64,000 nt of DNA from Fibrobacter sp. UWH4 (GCF_900142475.1 NZ_FRAY01000005.1:1-64000), one strand, 5' to 3'; numbered from the stretch's first letter, positions 50,230 to 58,649 are shown. Numbers and translations: made by a program. The notes: a model not told the origin generated them from the letters alone.

Positions 50230-50901
50230 TTAACGGCGTTCGTCTATTTGGTAGGCTCCTACCTTGACTGCGAATTCGTGGCAAACGGCTTCGGGATCGC
50301 TCTTGCCGAAGATGGCGGAACCGACCACAAAGATATTTGCGCCGGCTTCTTTGCAGGCGAGGATATTGTCGAGCTTGACGCCGCCGTCGATCTGGATGTT
50401 GAGTTCCGGCTTCATGGCGCGCAGTTCGCGAATCTTGTCGAGGCAATAGGGGATGAGACTCTGGCCGCCGAATCCCGGGTTCACCGACATCACCAAAACC
50501 ATGTCCACGATGTCGAGCACGTACTTAATGCTTTCGAGCGGAGTTGCCGGGTTGATGGCCACGGCGGGCTTGACGCCGAGTTCTGCAATCTGGTGCAGCA
50601 GACGGTCGAGGTGGTTCGTAGTTTCGGCGTGCACGCTGATGATGCTTGCGCCGGCTTTTGCAAATTCGCCCACGTAGTTCTCGGGGTTTTCAATCATCAG
50701 GTGGCAATCGAGCGGGAGCTTGGTTCCCTTGCCCACGCAGGCAGAGATTCCCGGGCCGAAGCTGATGTTTGGGACAAAGTGTCCGTCCATGATGTCGAGG
50801 TGAACGAGGCCTGCACCACCGTTTTCGATGGCCTTGAGGCCGTTACCGAGTTCGAGGAAGTTTGCGTTTAAAACGCTAGGGGCGATAATTTGCTTGAGCA
50901 T
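50230..50901 (-). CDS. rpe: ribulose-phosphate 3-epimerase
   Basis: A 223-residue TIM-barrel enzyme interconverting ribulose-5- and xylulose-5-phosphate. The ATG at 50901 gives MLKQIIAPSVLNANF; an ORF start nine codons upstream is less typical. HLDIMDGHFVPNISFGP carries the metal-binding His and Asp, DCHLMIENP the third ligand, VLVMSVNPGFGGQSLIP the phosphate and Met cap, and NIQIDGGV the last Asp. It is opposite in direction to its neighbours, and TATATTTG lies four bases before its start. Confidence 0.96.
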   Translation of the reverse strand: MLKQIIAPSVLNANFLELGNGLKAIENGGAGLVHLDIMDGHFVPNISFGPGISACVGKGTKLPLDCHLMIENPENYVGEFAKAGASIISVHAETTNHLDRLLHQIAELGVKPAVAINPATPLESIKYVLDIVDMVLVMSVNPGFGGQSLIPYCLDKIRELRAMKPELNIQIDGGVKLDNILACKEAGANIFVVGSAIFGKSDPEAVCHEFAVKVGAYQIDERR

Positions 50902-50905
50902 GGCC

Positions 50906-50913
50906 CAAATATA
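50906..50913 (-). promoter_or_regulatory. -7 box next to the rpe start
   Basis: On the minus strand TATATTTG, a full match to TAnnTTTG, followed by GGCC and the ATG. A normal transcription start would lie at or inside the start codon, so the mRNA is probably leaderless. Confidence 0.6.
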
Positions 50914-50988
50914 GAAAACCTTCATCACCCAAAATTGCAGGTTGGTCGGGAAAGTAAACTTTTATTAGACAAAATATTTTTTTTTTGC

Positions 50989-51018
50989 TATCTTTGCGCG
51001 CAAAAACAATGCAAGGAG
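50989..51018 (+). promoter_or_regulatory. -7 box and strong ribosome binding site of the AK/CBM48 gene
   Basis: TATCTTTG at 50989-50996 matches TAnnTTTG. AAGGAG at 51013-51018 lies six bases before the ATG. In contrast to rpe this mRNA has a leader of about 20 bases. Confidence 0.65.
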
Positions 51019-51024
51019 ATAAAT

Positions 51025-51483
51025 ATGTCCAAAGGAACAAAGACTGTTGTAGCTAAGTCCGCTACCAAGAAGGCTGCCCCGAAGGCCGCTCCTAAGGCTG
51101 CCGCAACGCCCGCCGAAAAGAAGGCCCCGGCCAAGAAGGCTGTTGCTGCTAAGCCGGCCGCTGAAAAGAAAGTTGCTGTAGCCAAGCCGGCTGCTAAGAA
51201 GGCCGCTCCTAAGGCTGTCGCTAAGCCCGCCGCTCCGAAGGCTGCCGCTAAGGCTCCCAAGAAGGTGACGGTTGTGTTCGAAGCCAACTGCCCGCTTGCA
51301 ACGACCGTGTCCGTTGCCGGTTCCTTCAACAACTGGGCTGTTGACAAGGACATGCTCAAGAAGGACAAGAAGACCGGTCTTTGGACTGGCAAGATCACTC
51401 TCGATGCTGGCGATTACGAATACAAGTTCGTTTGCGACGGTCAGTACTGGGATGAAGGCGACAATAAGGTCAAGCACGTCTAA
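51025..51483 (+). CDS. histone-like AK-rich tail fused to a CBM48 (glycogen-binding) domain
   Basis: A 152-residue protein in two halves. Residues 1-80 are a disordered, very basic Ala/Lys/Pro tail (23 Lys, only two Glu), with the KKAAPK/AAKPA pattern of histone-H1-like bacterial proteins. Residues 81-152 are a small beta-sandwich with VSVAGSFNNWAVDKDML and YEYKFVCDGQYW, a CBM48/AMPK-type glycogen-binding domain. There is no signal peptide, so it should be cytoplasmic. The tail could bind nucleic acid or other polyanions, and the domain branched alpha-glucan, giving a granule-associated protein. The gene is monocistronic, with a strong ribosome binding site and its own terminator. Confidence 0.88.
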   Translation: MSKGTKTVVAKSATKKAAPKAAPKAAATPAEKKAPAKKAVAAKPAAEKKVAVAKPAAKKAAPKAVAKPAAPKAAAKAPKKVTVVFEANCPLATTVSVAGSFNNWAVDKDMLKKDKKTGLWTGKITLDAGDYEYKFVCDGQYWDEGDNKVKHV

Positions 51484-51506
51484 TCGCTTTTATCGCAATT
51501 GAAATG

Positions 51507-51536
51507 ATGCCGGGCTGATCGCTCGGCATTTTTCAT
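51507..51536 (+). terminator. terminator of the AK/CBM48 gene
   Basis: ATGCCGGGC and GCTCGGCAT arms (one mismatch) followed by TTTTCATTTT, 24 bases after the stop. Confidence 0.8.
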
Positions 51537-51640
51537 TTTGTGTAAAGTCAGCACAAATCCCACGCCATCCATTTCTCTTTCCCCAAAGCGAAGCGACCTC
51601 AAAGCGCGTCAGTGCGACCTCATACCTCATAGCCATTTTC

Positions 51641-51648
51641 TAAATTTT
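51641..51648 (+). promoter_or_regulatory. -7-like box next to the lysA start
   Basis: TAAATTTT followed by CTCCGT and the ATG at 51655. The six-base gap again suggests a leaderless or near-leaderless mRNA. Confidence 0.4.
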
Positions 51649-51654
51649 CTCCGT

Positions 51655-52917
51655 ATGACAAATTATTCCATCCCTCAAGAAGTTTTTGTGAAGGCTGCCG
51701 AACAGTACGGCACGCCGCTCTGGATTTATGACCGCGCCACGATTGAAAAGTGCGTGAAGGATGTCCAGGTTTTCGACACCGTTCGCTTTGCCCAGAAGGC
51801 ATGCCCGAACCTTTCTGTGGTTTCGCTCATCCGCAAGCTCGGCTGTGTGGTCGACGCTGTTTCGGCCGGCGAAATCGTCCGCGCCCTTAAGGCCGGATTT
51901 AAGGGTGGTCAGCAGAAGGGCAAGGCTCCCGAAATTGTCTACACCGCAGATATCTTCGACAAGGATGCTCTTGAACTCGTCAAGGAACACAACATCGCCG
52001 TGAATGTGGGTTCGCCGGACATGATCCAGCAGCTGGCCGATTTCGGCGTGAAGTCCGAACTCACTATCCGCGTGAACCCGGGTTTTGGCCACGGTCATTC
52101 TCGTAAGACCAACACCGGTGGCGACCTCAGCAAGCACGGCATCTGGCACGAACAGATCAAGGACTGCATCAAGCTCGCGCAGGCGAACGGCATGTGGATT
52201 ACGGGACTGCACATGCATATCGGTTCCGGCACGGACTTTGAACACCTCGCTCAGGTGTGCGACGCCATGGTCGACGCGAGCCGTCGCCTGGGCTCTCATT
52301 TGCGCACCATCAGTGCAGGGGGCGGCCTCCCGATTCCCTACCACGAAGAAGACAAGGGCAACCGCATCGACGTGAACGCCTACTACAAGCTGTGGGACGA
52401 TGCCCGCAAACGTATTCAGCAGAGCATCGGCCACGAGGTACACCTTGAAGTGGAACCCGGTCGCTACCTGGTGGCCGAAAGCGGTTACCTGATGGCTGAA
52501 ATCCGCGCCGTCAAGAAGCAGGGCGACAACTTGTTCTACCTGGTAGACGCCGGCTTTACCGATCTCGTTCGTCCGAGTTTTTACGGTAGCTATCATGCCA
52601 TTTCGATTATCGCCCGTGACGGCCGCGAACTCAACGAAACGGTCGATGCCGTTGTCGCTGGCCCGCTCTGCGAATCCGGTGACGTGTTCACGCAGGAAGA
52701 AGGCGGCTTCGTGGTGACCCGCAAGCTCCCGAAGGCAAAGGTCGGCGACCTTTTGATTCTCCATGATGCAGGCGCCTACGGTGCTGCCATGAGCAGCAAC
52801 TACAACAGCCGCCGCTACGCCGCCGAAACCATGTACACGAACGGCGAACTCAAGGTCATCCGCGAACGCCAGACGTTCGAGCAGCTTCTGCAGAACGACA
52901 GGATTATTGATTTATAA
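51655..52917 (+). CDS. lysA: diaminopimelate decarboxylase
   Basis: A 420-residue fold-III PLP enzyme that makes lysine from meso-diaminopimelate. VRFAQKACPNLSVVSLIRKLG carries the PLP Lys (as in the E. coli enzyme), TIRVNPGFGHGHSRKTNTGG and HMHIGSGTDFEHL follow, and the C-terminal barrel has EPGRYLVAESG and GPLCESGDVFTQ with the catalytic Cys, then GDLLILHDAGAYGAAMSSNYN. The ATG at 51655 starts the family N-terminus; the open frame runs 39 codons further into repeat-like sequence. Confidence 0.95.
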   Translation: MTNYSIPQEVFVKAAEQYGTPLWIYDRATIEKCVKDVQVFDTVRFAQKACPNLSVVSLIRKLGCVVDAVSAGEIVRALKAGFKGGQQKGKAPEIVYTADIFDKDALELVKEHNIAVNVGSPDMIQQLADFGVKSELTIRVNPGFGHGHSRKTNTGGDLSKHGIWHEQIKDCIKLAQANGMWITGLHMHIGSGTDFEHLAQVCDAMVDASRRLGSHLRTISAGGGLPIPYHEEDKGNRIDVNAYYKLWDDARKRIQQSIGHEVHLEVEPGRYLVAESGYLMAEIRAVKKQGDNLFYLVDAGFTDLVRPSFYGSYHAISIIARDGRELNETVDAVVAGPLCESGDVFTQEEGGFVVTRKLPKAKVGDLLILHDAGAYGAAMSSNYNSRRYAAETMYTNGELKVIRERQTFEQLLQNDRIIDL

Positions 52918-53085
52918 ACGGCGCATTACGGCGTTTCCCCAAAGGGGATAACTCTCACTAAGAGGCTACGCCTCAAGTGTCGTATAGCTCGCTCCCTCAC
53001 GTATGTTTTAGTACGCTACGGGAGCTCGCGCCTTGTCCTGCTTGTTTCTAAATCAATATCAAAATGTGAGCATCATTTTATTTTT
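52918..53085. other. gene-free spacer after lysA with imperfect hairpins
   Basis: No gene is seen. CGTTTCCCCAAAGGGGATAA is a small hairpin, GAGGCTACGCCTC another, and CTCCCTCACGTA with TACGCTACGGGAG a third, imperfect one. TGTGAGCATCATTTTA is a Crp half-site only. Confidence 0.5.
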
Positions 53086-53122
53086 AAGGCTTTCGTCAAA
53101 TAATGGCGAAAGTCTTTTTTTT
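53086..53122 (+). terminator. terminator upstream of prs
   Basis: AAGGCTTTCG and CGAAAGTCTT arms (one G-T pair), followed by a run of T's. Confidence 0.8.
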
Positions 53123-53172
53123 GAAAAGTCGCCTATTGTAAGACAGCCTTGAATTCGGGTATTGAATTATTC

Positions 53173-53180
53173 TATATTTG
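53173..53180 (+). promoter_or_regulatory. -7 box of prs
   Basis: TATATTTG, 40 bases before the chosen ATG at 53221; an in-frame ATG at 53191 is also possible. AAGG precedes the later one. Confidence 0.55.
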
Positions 53181-53220
53181 CCCATACCAAATGGTTCAAC
53201 CCTCAAATCAAGGCTACAAA

Positions 53221-54390
53221 ATGTCAGATCGTTTTATCGTGACCGGTAACTTCACCGACGATCCGTTCGCCATCGACATGGCGCAGTACATCGGACTCCG
53301 TGAAGATATTTCCGACATGGTCTCCCTGAAGACCTTCGCTAACTCCGAATTCTGCCCCCGCTACATGCTGGACGTGGACGATATGGAACATATCGGCCGC
53401 CGCCTGGAAGGCAAGATCGTGCTGATTTGCTCGGTTTCGAACCATGAACGCAGCCGTAACGACTACGCCATGCGTAACTGCATTTTGGCCCGTGCCGCCA
53501 AGGACAACGGTGCTGAACAGGTCGTCCTGGTTGAACCGGACCTTTTCTACAGCGCCCAGGATCGCGGTCCGCACCGCATCGGTGAACTCGAGAAGGATCG
53601 CCCGGACATCGACTTGAAGAAGTTTGACGGTCAGGCCTTCACGAGCCTTCTTTATGCCGAACTTTTGAAGAAGTCCGGAGTCGATGCCGTGGTCACGGTG
53701 CACAACCACAGCATCAAGGTGCAGAACCTGTTTGCCGAAATCTTCGGCAAGGACAATTTCCATAACCTGATTCCGACGGACGTCTACGCCCACTACATCA
53801 AGAACAGCAACTTTGTTCAGACTGGCAAGGACGGCAACAACCTCGTAATCGTTTCTCCGGACAAGGGCGCACGCCCGTTCATGAACGCCGTTTACGAAGC
53901 GCTCGACCTGCCCGAATGCAAGCGTGTGGTGATGGACAAGGTGCGTACCGGCGAACGCGAAATCAGCATGACCTTCAACCCAGAACTTTCCGACATCAGC
54001 ATCGAGGAAATCGAGGGCAAGGACGTGATCGTGTTCGACGACATGGTGCGTACGGGTACCACCATCGTGCAGTGCTGCGAACACATCAAGAAGGGTAACC
54101 CCAACCGCGTGTGCTTCGGCGTGACGCACTTCCACACGAGCCCCGAAGCCCGTGAAAAGCTCAACAGCCACGCTATCGACGAAATCCTCACGACATCGAC
54201 TCTCCCGGATATCATGAACCGTGACTGCCAGGGCCGCCTCCGCAAGAAGCTCACCGTGATGAAGCTCGGCAAGTGGATCGCACGCCACGTGATGCAGATG
54301 TACGGCTTGGATGACGGTCGCTTTGAGAAGGACTTCTACAAGATCGACATGAGTTCCAAGAACCCGCGTTGGCCCCCTCAGTTTTTCTAA
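53221..54390 (+). CDS. prs: ribose-phosphate pyrophosphokinase
   Basis: A 389-residue enzyme that makes PRPP from ribose-5-phosphate and ATP. The PRPP-binding loop is VIVFDDMVRTGTTI; LVIVSPDKGARPFMNAV, CSVSNHERSRNDYAMRN and HFHTSPEAREKL are further conserved blocks. It is about 70 residues longer than the usual bacterial Prs, and the N-terminus lacks the common FSGN start, so it belongs to a divergent long form. The ATG at 53221 starts MSDRFIVTGNF. It seems to be a single-gene unit, with a terminator on each side. Confidence 0.93.
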   Translation: MSDRFIVTGNFTDDPFAIDMAQYIGLREDISDMVSLKTFANSEFCPRYMLDVDDMEHIGRRLEGKIVLICSVSNHERSRNDYAMRNCILARAAKDNGAEQVVLVEPDLFYSAQDRGPHRIGELEKDRPDIDLKKFDGQAFTSLLYAELLKKSGVDAVVTVHNHSIKVQNLFAEIFGKDNFHNLIPTDVYAHYIKNSNFVQTGKDGNNLVIVSPDKGARPFMNAVYEALDLPECKRVVMDKVRTGEREISMTFNPELSDISIEEIEGKDVIVFDDMVRTGTTIVQCCEHIKKGNPNRVCFGVTHFHTSPEAREKLNSHAIDEILTTSTLPDIMNRDCQGRLRKKLTVMKLGKWIARHVMQMYGLDDGRFEKDFYKIDMSSKNPRWPPQFF

Positions 54391-54412
54391 TAAGATTTAA
54401 GTGACGATTTAA

Positions 54413-54443
54413 AATCCCCTGGTGAATGCCGGGGGATTAATTT
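54413..54443 (+). terminator. terminator of prs
   Basis: AATCCCC and GGGGATT arms with a GC-rich loop, followed by AATTTGT; the T-tract is weak. Confidence 0.6.
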
Positions 54444-54481
54444 GTATACGAATGTTTGCAAAAATATCGCTTGCAAAAAAA

Positions 54482-54501
54482 TGTTGTTTTGTGATACAAC
54501 A
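54482..54501. promoter_or_regulatory. inverted repeat upstream of the lipoprotein gene at 54590
   Basis: TGTTGT and ACAACA arms with an 8-base centre (TTTGTGAT). It lies about 90 bases before the start and may be an operator. The region also has two TTGCAAAAA runs. Confidence 0.35.
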
Positions 54502-54589
54502 AAAGTCAATTTTTTGTTAGAAAAAAGTCCCTTTTTTTAAAAAAAAAGATTTATATTAGGAACAACCTAATTAATTACAAGGAGACAAA

Positions 54590-55174
54590 ATGTTTACTAA
54601 AAAAGTGATTCTTCCTGTTGCTGCTCTTGCTATGACCGCTCTCGTGGGTTGCGGTGACGATAGTTCTTCTAGCCCGTCTTCTAAGGAAGCTCCGGCTACC
54701 CTTAAACAATTTTATAACACAAAGGATGTCGCTTGCTCCGCAACGGACAATATGTGTGCCAAGATTTATATTGAAGAAGACTTGAAGGACACCGTCCAGT
54801 GCAATGGTACTTCTTGGGAAATGATGCTTTTCGGTAAGCCGGTTGCTGGTTGCGAAAATGCTGCTCCGGCTGCTGAAACCCCGGCTGATCCTGCCGCAGA
54901 AACTCCGGCAGACCCTGCCGCAGAAACTCCGGCTGATCCTGCTACTGGTACGGTCGGCTGCATGAAGGCTGGTATTTGTTCTGAAGGTCCTGCAGCTATG
55001 GCTTCTGAATGCACTGCCGAAGAAGGCGAAGAGCTTCTTGCTGCTTGCCCGGCTGGTGGCGAGGCCTGTGATATTGGCGAAGAAGGCATCACGATGTATT
55101 TCTACGCAGACGCACCAATGTCTTGTGCTGACTATAAGGCGATGATCGCGGCTTTCTCCAATATGGGTCAGTAA
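54590..55174 (+). CDS. small lipoprotein with tandem AETPADPA repeats
   Basis: A 194-residue lipoprotein (LVGC, Cys21, then a Ser-rich linker), preceded by AAGGAGA. The N-terminal part contains cysteine pairs (VACSATDNMCAK; VQCNGTSWEM). Then come three copies of AETPADPA encoded by 24-bp tandem repeats at 54875-54946, and a C-terminal Cys-rich part (CMKAGICSEG; ACPAGGEACDI). The family is unknown. The AAC-rich leader and strong ribosome binding site suggest fair expression. Confidence 0.82.
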   Translation: MFTKKVILPVAALAMTALVGCGDDSSSSPSSKEAPATLKQFYNTKDVACSATDNMCAKIYIEEDLKDTVQCNGTSWEMMLFGKPVAGCENAAPAAETPADPAAETPADPAAETPADPATGTVGCMKAGICSEGPAAMASECTAEEGEELLAACPAGGEACDIGEEGITMYFYADAPMSCADYKAMIAAFSNMGQ

Positions 55175-55208
55175 TTCCCTAGCGAAAGCTAAAGGTAATT
55201 CAGCGAAG

Positions 55209-55233
55209 GGCTCCCCGAAAAGGGGAGCCTTTG
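55209..55233. terminator. bidirectional terminator between convergent genes
   Basis: GGCTCCCC and GGGGAGCC with a 5-base loop, followed by TTTGCTGTTT on the plus strand. It separates the lipoprotein gene from the convergent transporter gene. Confidence 0.8.
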
Positions 55234-55290
55234 CTGTTTCTAGGTGGAGTACTTTTAAAGGTTTAAAGACCGTTCGGCTATTCGTTTCGC

Positions 55291-56973
55291 CTACATCGCC
55301 TGTAGCAGGAGTATGGCGAGCACTTGTCCGCTCAGGATTCGTAGCAGCATGGTGAGCGGGTAGACCGAGGCGTAGCCGATGTTCACTGCTTCGCTGTCAG
55401 CCTGGCTGTTCGCGAAGGCGAGGGCGGGCGGGTCGGTGGTGGCGCCCGCGAGTACGCCGCAGAGCGAAAGGAAGTTGACTTTGAAGACCAGGTGGCCGAC
55501 GGTAGCCATGATGGCGAGCGGGACGAAGGTGATGATTGCGGCGAGTCCCATGTAGTAGAGTCCGTCGCCGTTCAGGAGCACGTCGAAGAACTTGATGCCT
55601 GCGTTCAGGCCGACGCAGCTGAGGAAGAGCGTGAGGCCGAATTCGCGGAGCATGAGGTTTGCGCTGTTCGCCATGAAGAAGTTCAGCGGGCCAATCTTGC
55701 GTTTGCGGCTGAGGAGGATGGCCACGATCAGCGGGCCTCCGGCGAGACCGAGCTTCAGCGGTGTCGGCATTCCGGGGAGGGCGAGCGGGATGCTTCCGAC
55801 GATGACTCCGAGGAAGATTCCCAGGAACGCGGGCAGTATTTCGGGGTGGTCGAGCGCGGTGAGCGAGTTGCCTAGTTCCTTCTCGACGGCTTCGATGCCT
55901 TCGGCGGTACCGACGACTCTTAATTTGTCTGCGAACTTGATGCGTAGATCGAGGCGCCCCGTGAACTTGAATCCGCTGCGGACCACGCGGCTGATGTTGA
56001 CTCCGTAGCGTTCCGCGAGTGCGAGCGATTCAATGGTGCGGCCGAGAATTTTCTTGTTGGTGACGAGGATCGTCTTGACGACTATCGGCTTGTCGGCGTT
56101 GCTCGTTACATGCGTGATGGGCTTTTCGAGGCGGTGTCCGATAATCTTTTCCATGGCGGCGACCGCTTCGGGCATGCCCACGATATGCAGCTTGTCGCCT
56201 TCCACGATGACGGTATTTCCGTTCGGGGTAGTGATGTTCCCGTTGCGCAGGAGGCGCGTGACCACGACTCCGCTCGAAATCAGGTCGGGGATATCCTTGA
56301 GCGTCACTCCGAACAGGTTGGGATTGTCAACCGTAAGGCTGCAGGATTCGATTTCCTTGGCGTTCGCCGCGATTTCCTTGGCGTAGTTTTCGGCAGCCTT
56401 GGCCGGATTCTGCCTAAAGATGACGCGCATCAGGATCATTACTAGAATGATGCCGATGACGCCGAACGGATATGCAACAGCGTACCCGATACCCGTAAGG
56501 GATGTGTCCACCCCGGCCGCGGCAAAGGCTGAGTTAGCGGCTCCAAGGGAGGGCGTATTCGTGACGGCGCCACAGAGCATTCCGATGAGCACGGGTACGT
56601 TGTTATGCATATCAGTAAAGAAATACAGGCAGAGCGTCGTGATGACGCCGAGGAGAACGATACCTGTCGAAAGGACGTTCAGCACCAGGCCGTGGCGGCG
56701 TATGGAATCCATAAAGCCGGGGCCTACCTGCATGCCGATGGTGTAAACGAAGAGGATGAGGCCGAATTCCTGGATAAAGTGGAGAACGTTGCCTTCAACG
56801 CGGAGGCCGAGGTGTCCGAGCAGGATGCCTACGAAGAGAGCTCCTGCGCCCCCGAGGCTGATTCCCTTGACCTTGATCTTGCCGACCATGAGGCCGATGG
56901 ATGCCGTGAGGGCGATGGCGATAACTTGCTGGGCGACGGAGGGCTTTGTGAATAAGTCGATGAGCCAGGTCAT
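55291..56973 (-). CDS. AspT/YidE-family putative transporter with two RCK_C domains
   Basis: A 560-residue membrane protein. The AspT/YidE/YbjL duplication domains lie at both ends (about residues 10-180 and 380-555, each with five helices; GGAGALFVGILLGHLG, AGATTDPPALAFANSQAD, YPFGVIGIILVMILMRVIF), with two RCK_C (TrkA-C) domains in between (IPDLISSGVVVTRLLRNGN; FKFTGRLDLRIKFADKLRVVGTAE). The best-known member is the aspartate:alanine antiporter AspT, but the substrate here is unknown. It stands alone. Confidence 0.92.
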   Translation of the reverse strand: MTWLIDLFTKPSVAQQVIAIALTASIGLMVGKIKVKGISLGGAGALFVGILLGHLGLRVEGNVLHFIQEFGLILFVYTIGMQVGPGFMDSIRRHGLVLNVLSTGIVLLGVITTLCLYFFTDMHNNVPVLIGMLCGAVTNTPSLGAANSAFAAAGVDTSLTGIGYAVAYPFGVIGIILVMILMRVIFRQNPAKAAENYAKEIAANAKEIESCSLTVDNPNLFGVTLKDIPDLISSGVVVTRLLRNGNITTPNGNTVIVEGDKLHIVGMPEAVAAMEKIIGHRLEKPITHVTSNADKPIVVKTILVTNKKILGRTIESLALAERYGVNISRVVRSGFKFTGRLDLRIKFADKLRVVGTAEGIEAVEKELGNSLTALDHPEILPAFLGIFLGVIVGSIPLALPGMPTPLKLGLAGGPLIVAILLSRKRKIGPLNFFMANSANLMLREFGLTLFLSCVGLNAGIKFFDVLLNGDGLYYMGLAAIITFVPLAIMATVGHLVFKVNFLSLCGVLAGATTDPPALAFANSQADSEAVNIGYASVYPLTMLLRILSGQVLAILLLQAM

Positions 56974-57018
56974 TATTTCCTCTTTCCGAATGTTTTGAAA
57001 TAATATTACTTTATTTCA

Positions 57019-57050
57019 TCTAATTCTGATTCTTGAATTCCGAATTATTT
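57019..57050. repeat. AATTC-type repeat
   Basis: TAATTCTGATTCTTGAATTC and CGAATTATT, overlapping the end of the Fib_succ_major gene on the minus strand. Same family as at 11022 and 45647. Confidence 0.55.
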
Positions 57051-57611
57051 CTTAATGCAGCGGACAGAGGCGAAGATATTCTTGTTGTAATGTTCGAAAG
57101 TCGTGCGGGTGTCGGTGACGCGTGCAAGATAAGCCCTGGAATCGTCATACTTGTCGCTGGTCCAGAAACTTGCGCTGGCATCCTTGTCGGCGAATTTGCC
57201 GTCGTAGTACTTGAATCCGGCGAACTGGAGATTGAATCCGGCGGCGTCCTTGAGGGCATCGGCGTTCTTGTCGGCGAAAGCGGCCTTGTAGTCTTCGAGG
57301 GTCGGGAGCGTCCAGCCGGTGGGGCAGAGGTTGTTATTGGCGGCGTTCCAGGTGTAGAGTCGGCCGGTCGACTCGCAGTTTGCGTGGTTGTTGTCGTAGC
57401 AGGAGCTGGAATCGGGAACGTAGACGGCCATGTTTTCGGCGGTCCAGATCTTGTTGGCTATCTTGACGGTTTTGTAGACCTTGTCGGGGCACGAAAGCGT
57501 GTTGGAAGTTTCGTCGTAGTTGCAGGTGTTGGCCTGTTCGCAGGCGGTAAAGGTGGCTACGGCGCACAGGGTGGCGGCGATGGTCGTGATGGTCTTGAAA
57601 ATCTTTTTCAT
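57045..57611 (-). CDS. Fib_succ_major (TIGR02145) lipoprotein
   Basis: A 188-residue lipoprotein (TAC lipobox, Cys24) with one Fib_succ_major domain: YKTVKIANKIWTAENMAVYV, YDNNHANCESTGRLYTWNAA, LCPTGWTLPTLEDYKAAFAD, SASFWTSDKYDDSRAYLARV and the closing FASVRCIKK. This FGE-like/C-type-lectin-like fold is abundant in Fibrobacter, with unknown function. It is divergent from a LysR-type gene (116-base gap), which probably controls it. Confidence 0.92.
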   Translation of the reverse strand: MKKIFKTITTIAATLCAVATFTACEQANTCNYDETSNTLSCPDKVYKTVKIANKIWTAENMAVYVPDSSSCYDNNHANCESTGRLYTWNAANNNLCPTGWTLPTLEDYKAAFADKNADALKDAAGFNLQFAGFKYYDGKFADKDASASFWTSDKYDDSRAYLARVTDTRTTFEHYNKNIFASVRCIKK

Positions 57612-57727
57612 AAGTACTCCTTTGTTTTCGCGAGCAAATTTAGAACTGTCGATTCATATTGTCTAATAGATTATTTATATTTAATTCATCAATAAAATTG
57701 ATGAATTCTTCTTGGTAATAAAATCGT

Positions 57728-58630
57728 ATGGAACTGACGCATCTCAAGTATTTTCTGGAAGTCGCCCGTACCGAGCACGTGACGCAGAGCGCCAAAACCC
57801 TTTGCATTGTGCAGCCTGCGCTTACGCACGCCCTCCACAAGCTTGAAGAGGAACTTGGCGTAAAGCTTTTCAAGACGCAGGGGCGAAACATCAAGCTGAC
57901 CGAAATCGGGGAATATTTTTATAAGAAAGTCAATCCCCTTTACGAGGATATTGAATCGCTTCCGGCACAGCTCCGTGCCATGGAAAACGAACAGTCCGCG
58001 ACGGTCAACTTGAATGTGCTTGCGGCGTCTTCTTTCGTGACGAACGCGGTGATTCTTTACAAGCGGAACGATCCTGATTTGCGTTTTAACCTGGTGCAGA
58101 ACGAAGAAACGACACTGTACGATATCTGCGTGCGCACCTACGCCAATTACAAGGCTTCTGTTCGCCACTACGGTGGTGAAGATTCCGAAGAGGAAAATTT
58201 CGTCTGCACCGAGAATATCTACCTGGCGGTGCCGAATACGGCCCAGTACCGAAAGCGCGACAGTATCAGCCTCAAGGAATTGCAGGAGACTAATTTTATC
58301 GGCCTTTACGGTTCCAAGCAGCTGCGCAGTATTTTTAACGAGTATTGCGAACGTATCGGATTCAAGACGCACATCACCTTCGAAAGCGACAATGCGCTTG
58401 CCGTGAAGGATGCCATCGCGAGCGGCATCGGTGTGGGGTTCTGGCCGGAGTTTTCGTGGGGGCGCGTCAATAACCGCCGCATTCGTCTCCTGAAGATTAC
58501 GGATGCCGAATTCAAGCGCGACATCGTGATTACGCTGCGTAAGAACAAACAGGATAATTCCCGCAGCGAACGCTTTTACCAGTTTTTGACGGGGCTGTTA
58601 AGGCGCGCCTCCAGCCGCAGGCGCGGTTAG
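57728..58630 (+). CDS. LysR-type transcriptional regulator
   Basis: A 300-residue regulator. N-terminal winged helix LKYFLEVARTEHVTQSAKTLCIVQPALTHALHKLEEELGVKLF, linker helix, and an effector domain with NLNVLAASSFVTNAV and ALAVKDAIASGIGVGFWPEFS. The HTH is typical, the effector unknown. LysR regulators commonly control a divergent neighbour, here the Fib_succ_major lipoprotein gene. The next gene, rsmA, is 32 bases downstream but has its own promoter-like box. Confidence 0.93.
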   Translation: MELTHLKYFLEVARTEHVTQSAKTLCIVQPALTHALHKLEEELGVKLFKTQGRNIKLTEIGEYFYKKVNPLYEDIESLPAQLRAMENEQSATVNLNVLAASSFVTNAVILYKRNDPDLRFNLVQNEETTLYDICVRTYANYKASVRHYGGEDSEEENFVCTENIYLAVPNTAQYRKRDSISLKELQETNFIGLYGSKQLRSIFNEYCERIGFKTHITFESDNALAVKDAIASGIGVGFWPEFSWGRVNNRRIRLLKITDAEFKRDIVITLRKNKQDNSRSERFYQFLTGLLRRASSRRRG

Positions 58631-58649
58631 GCGGAGCGTCGGTATTTGC

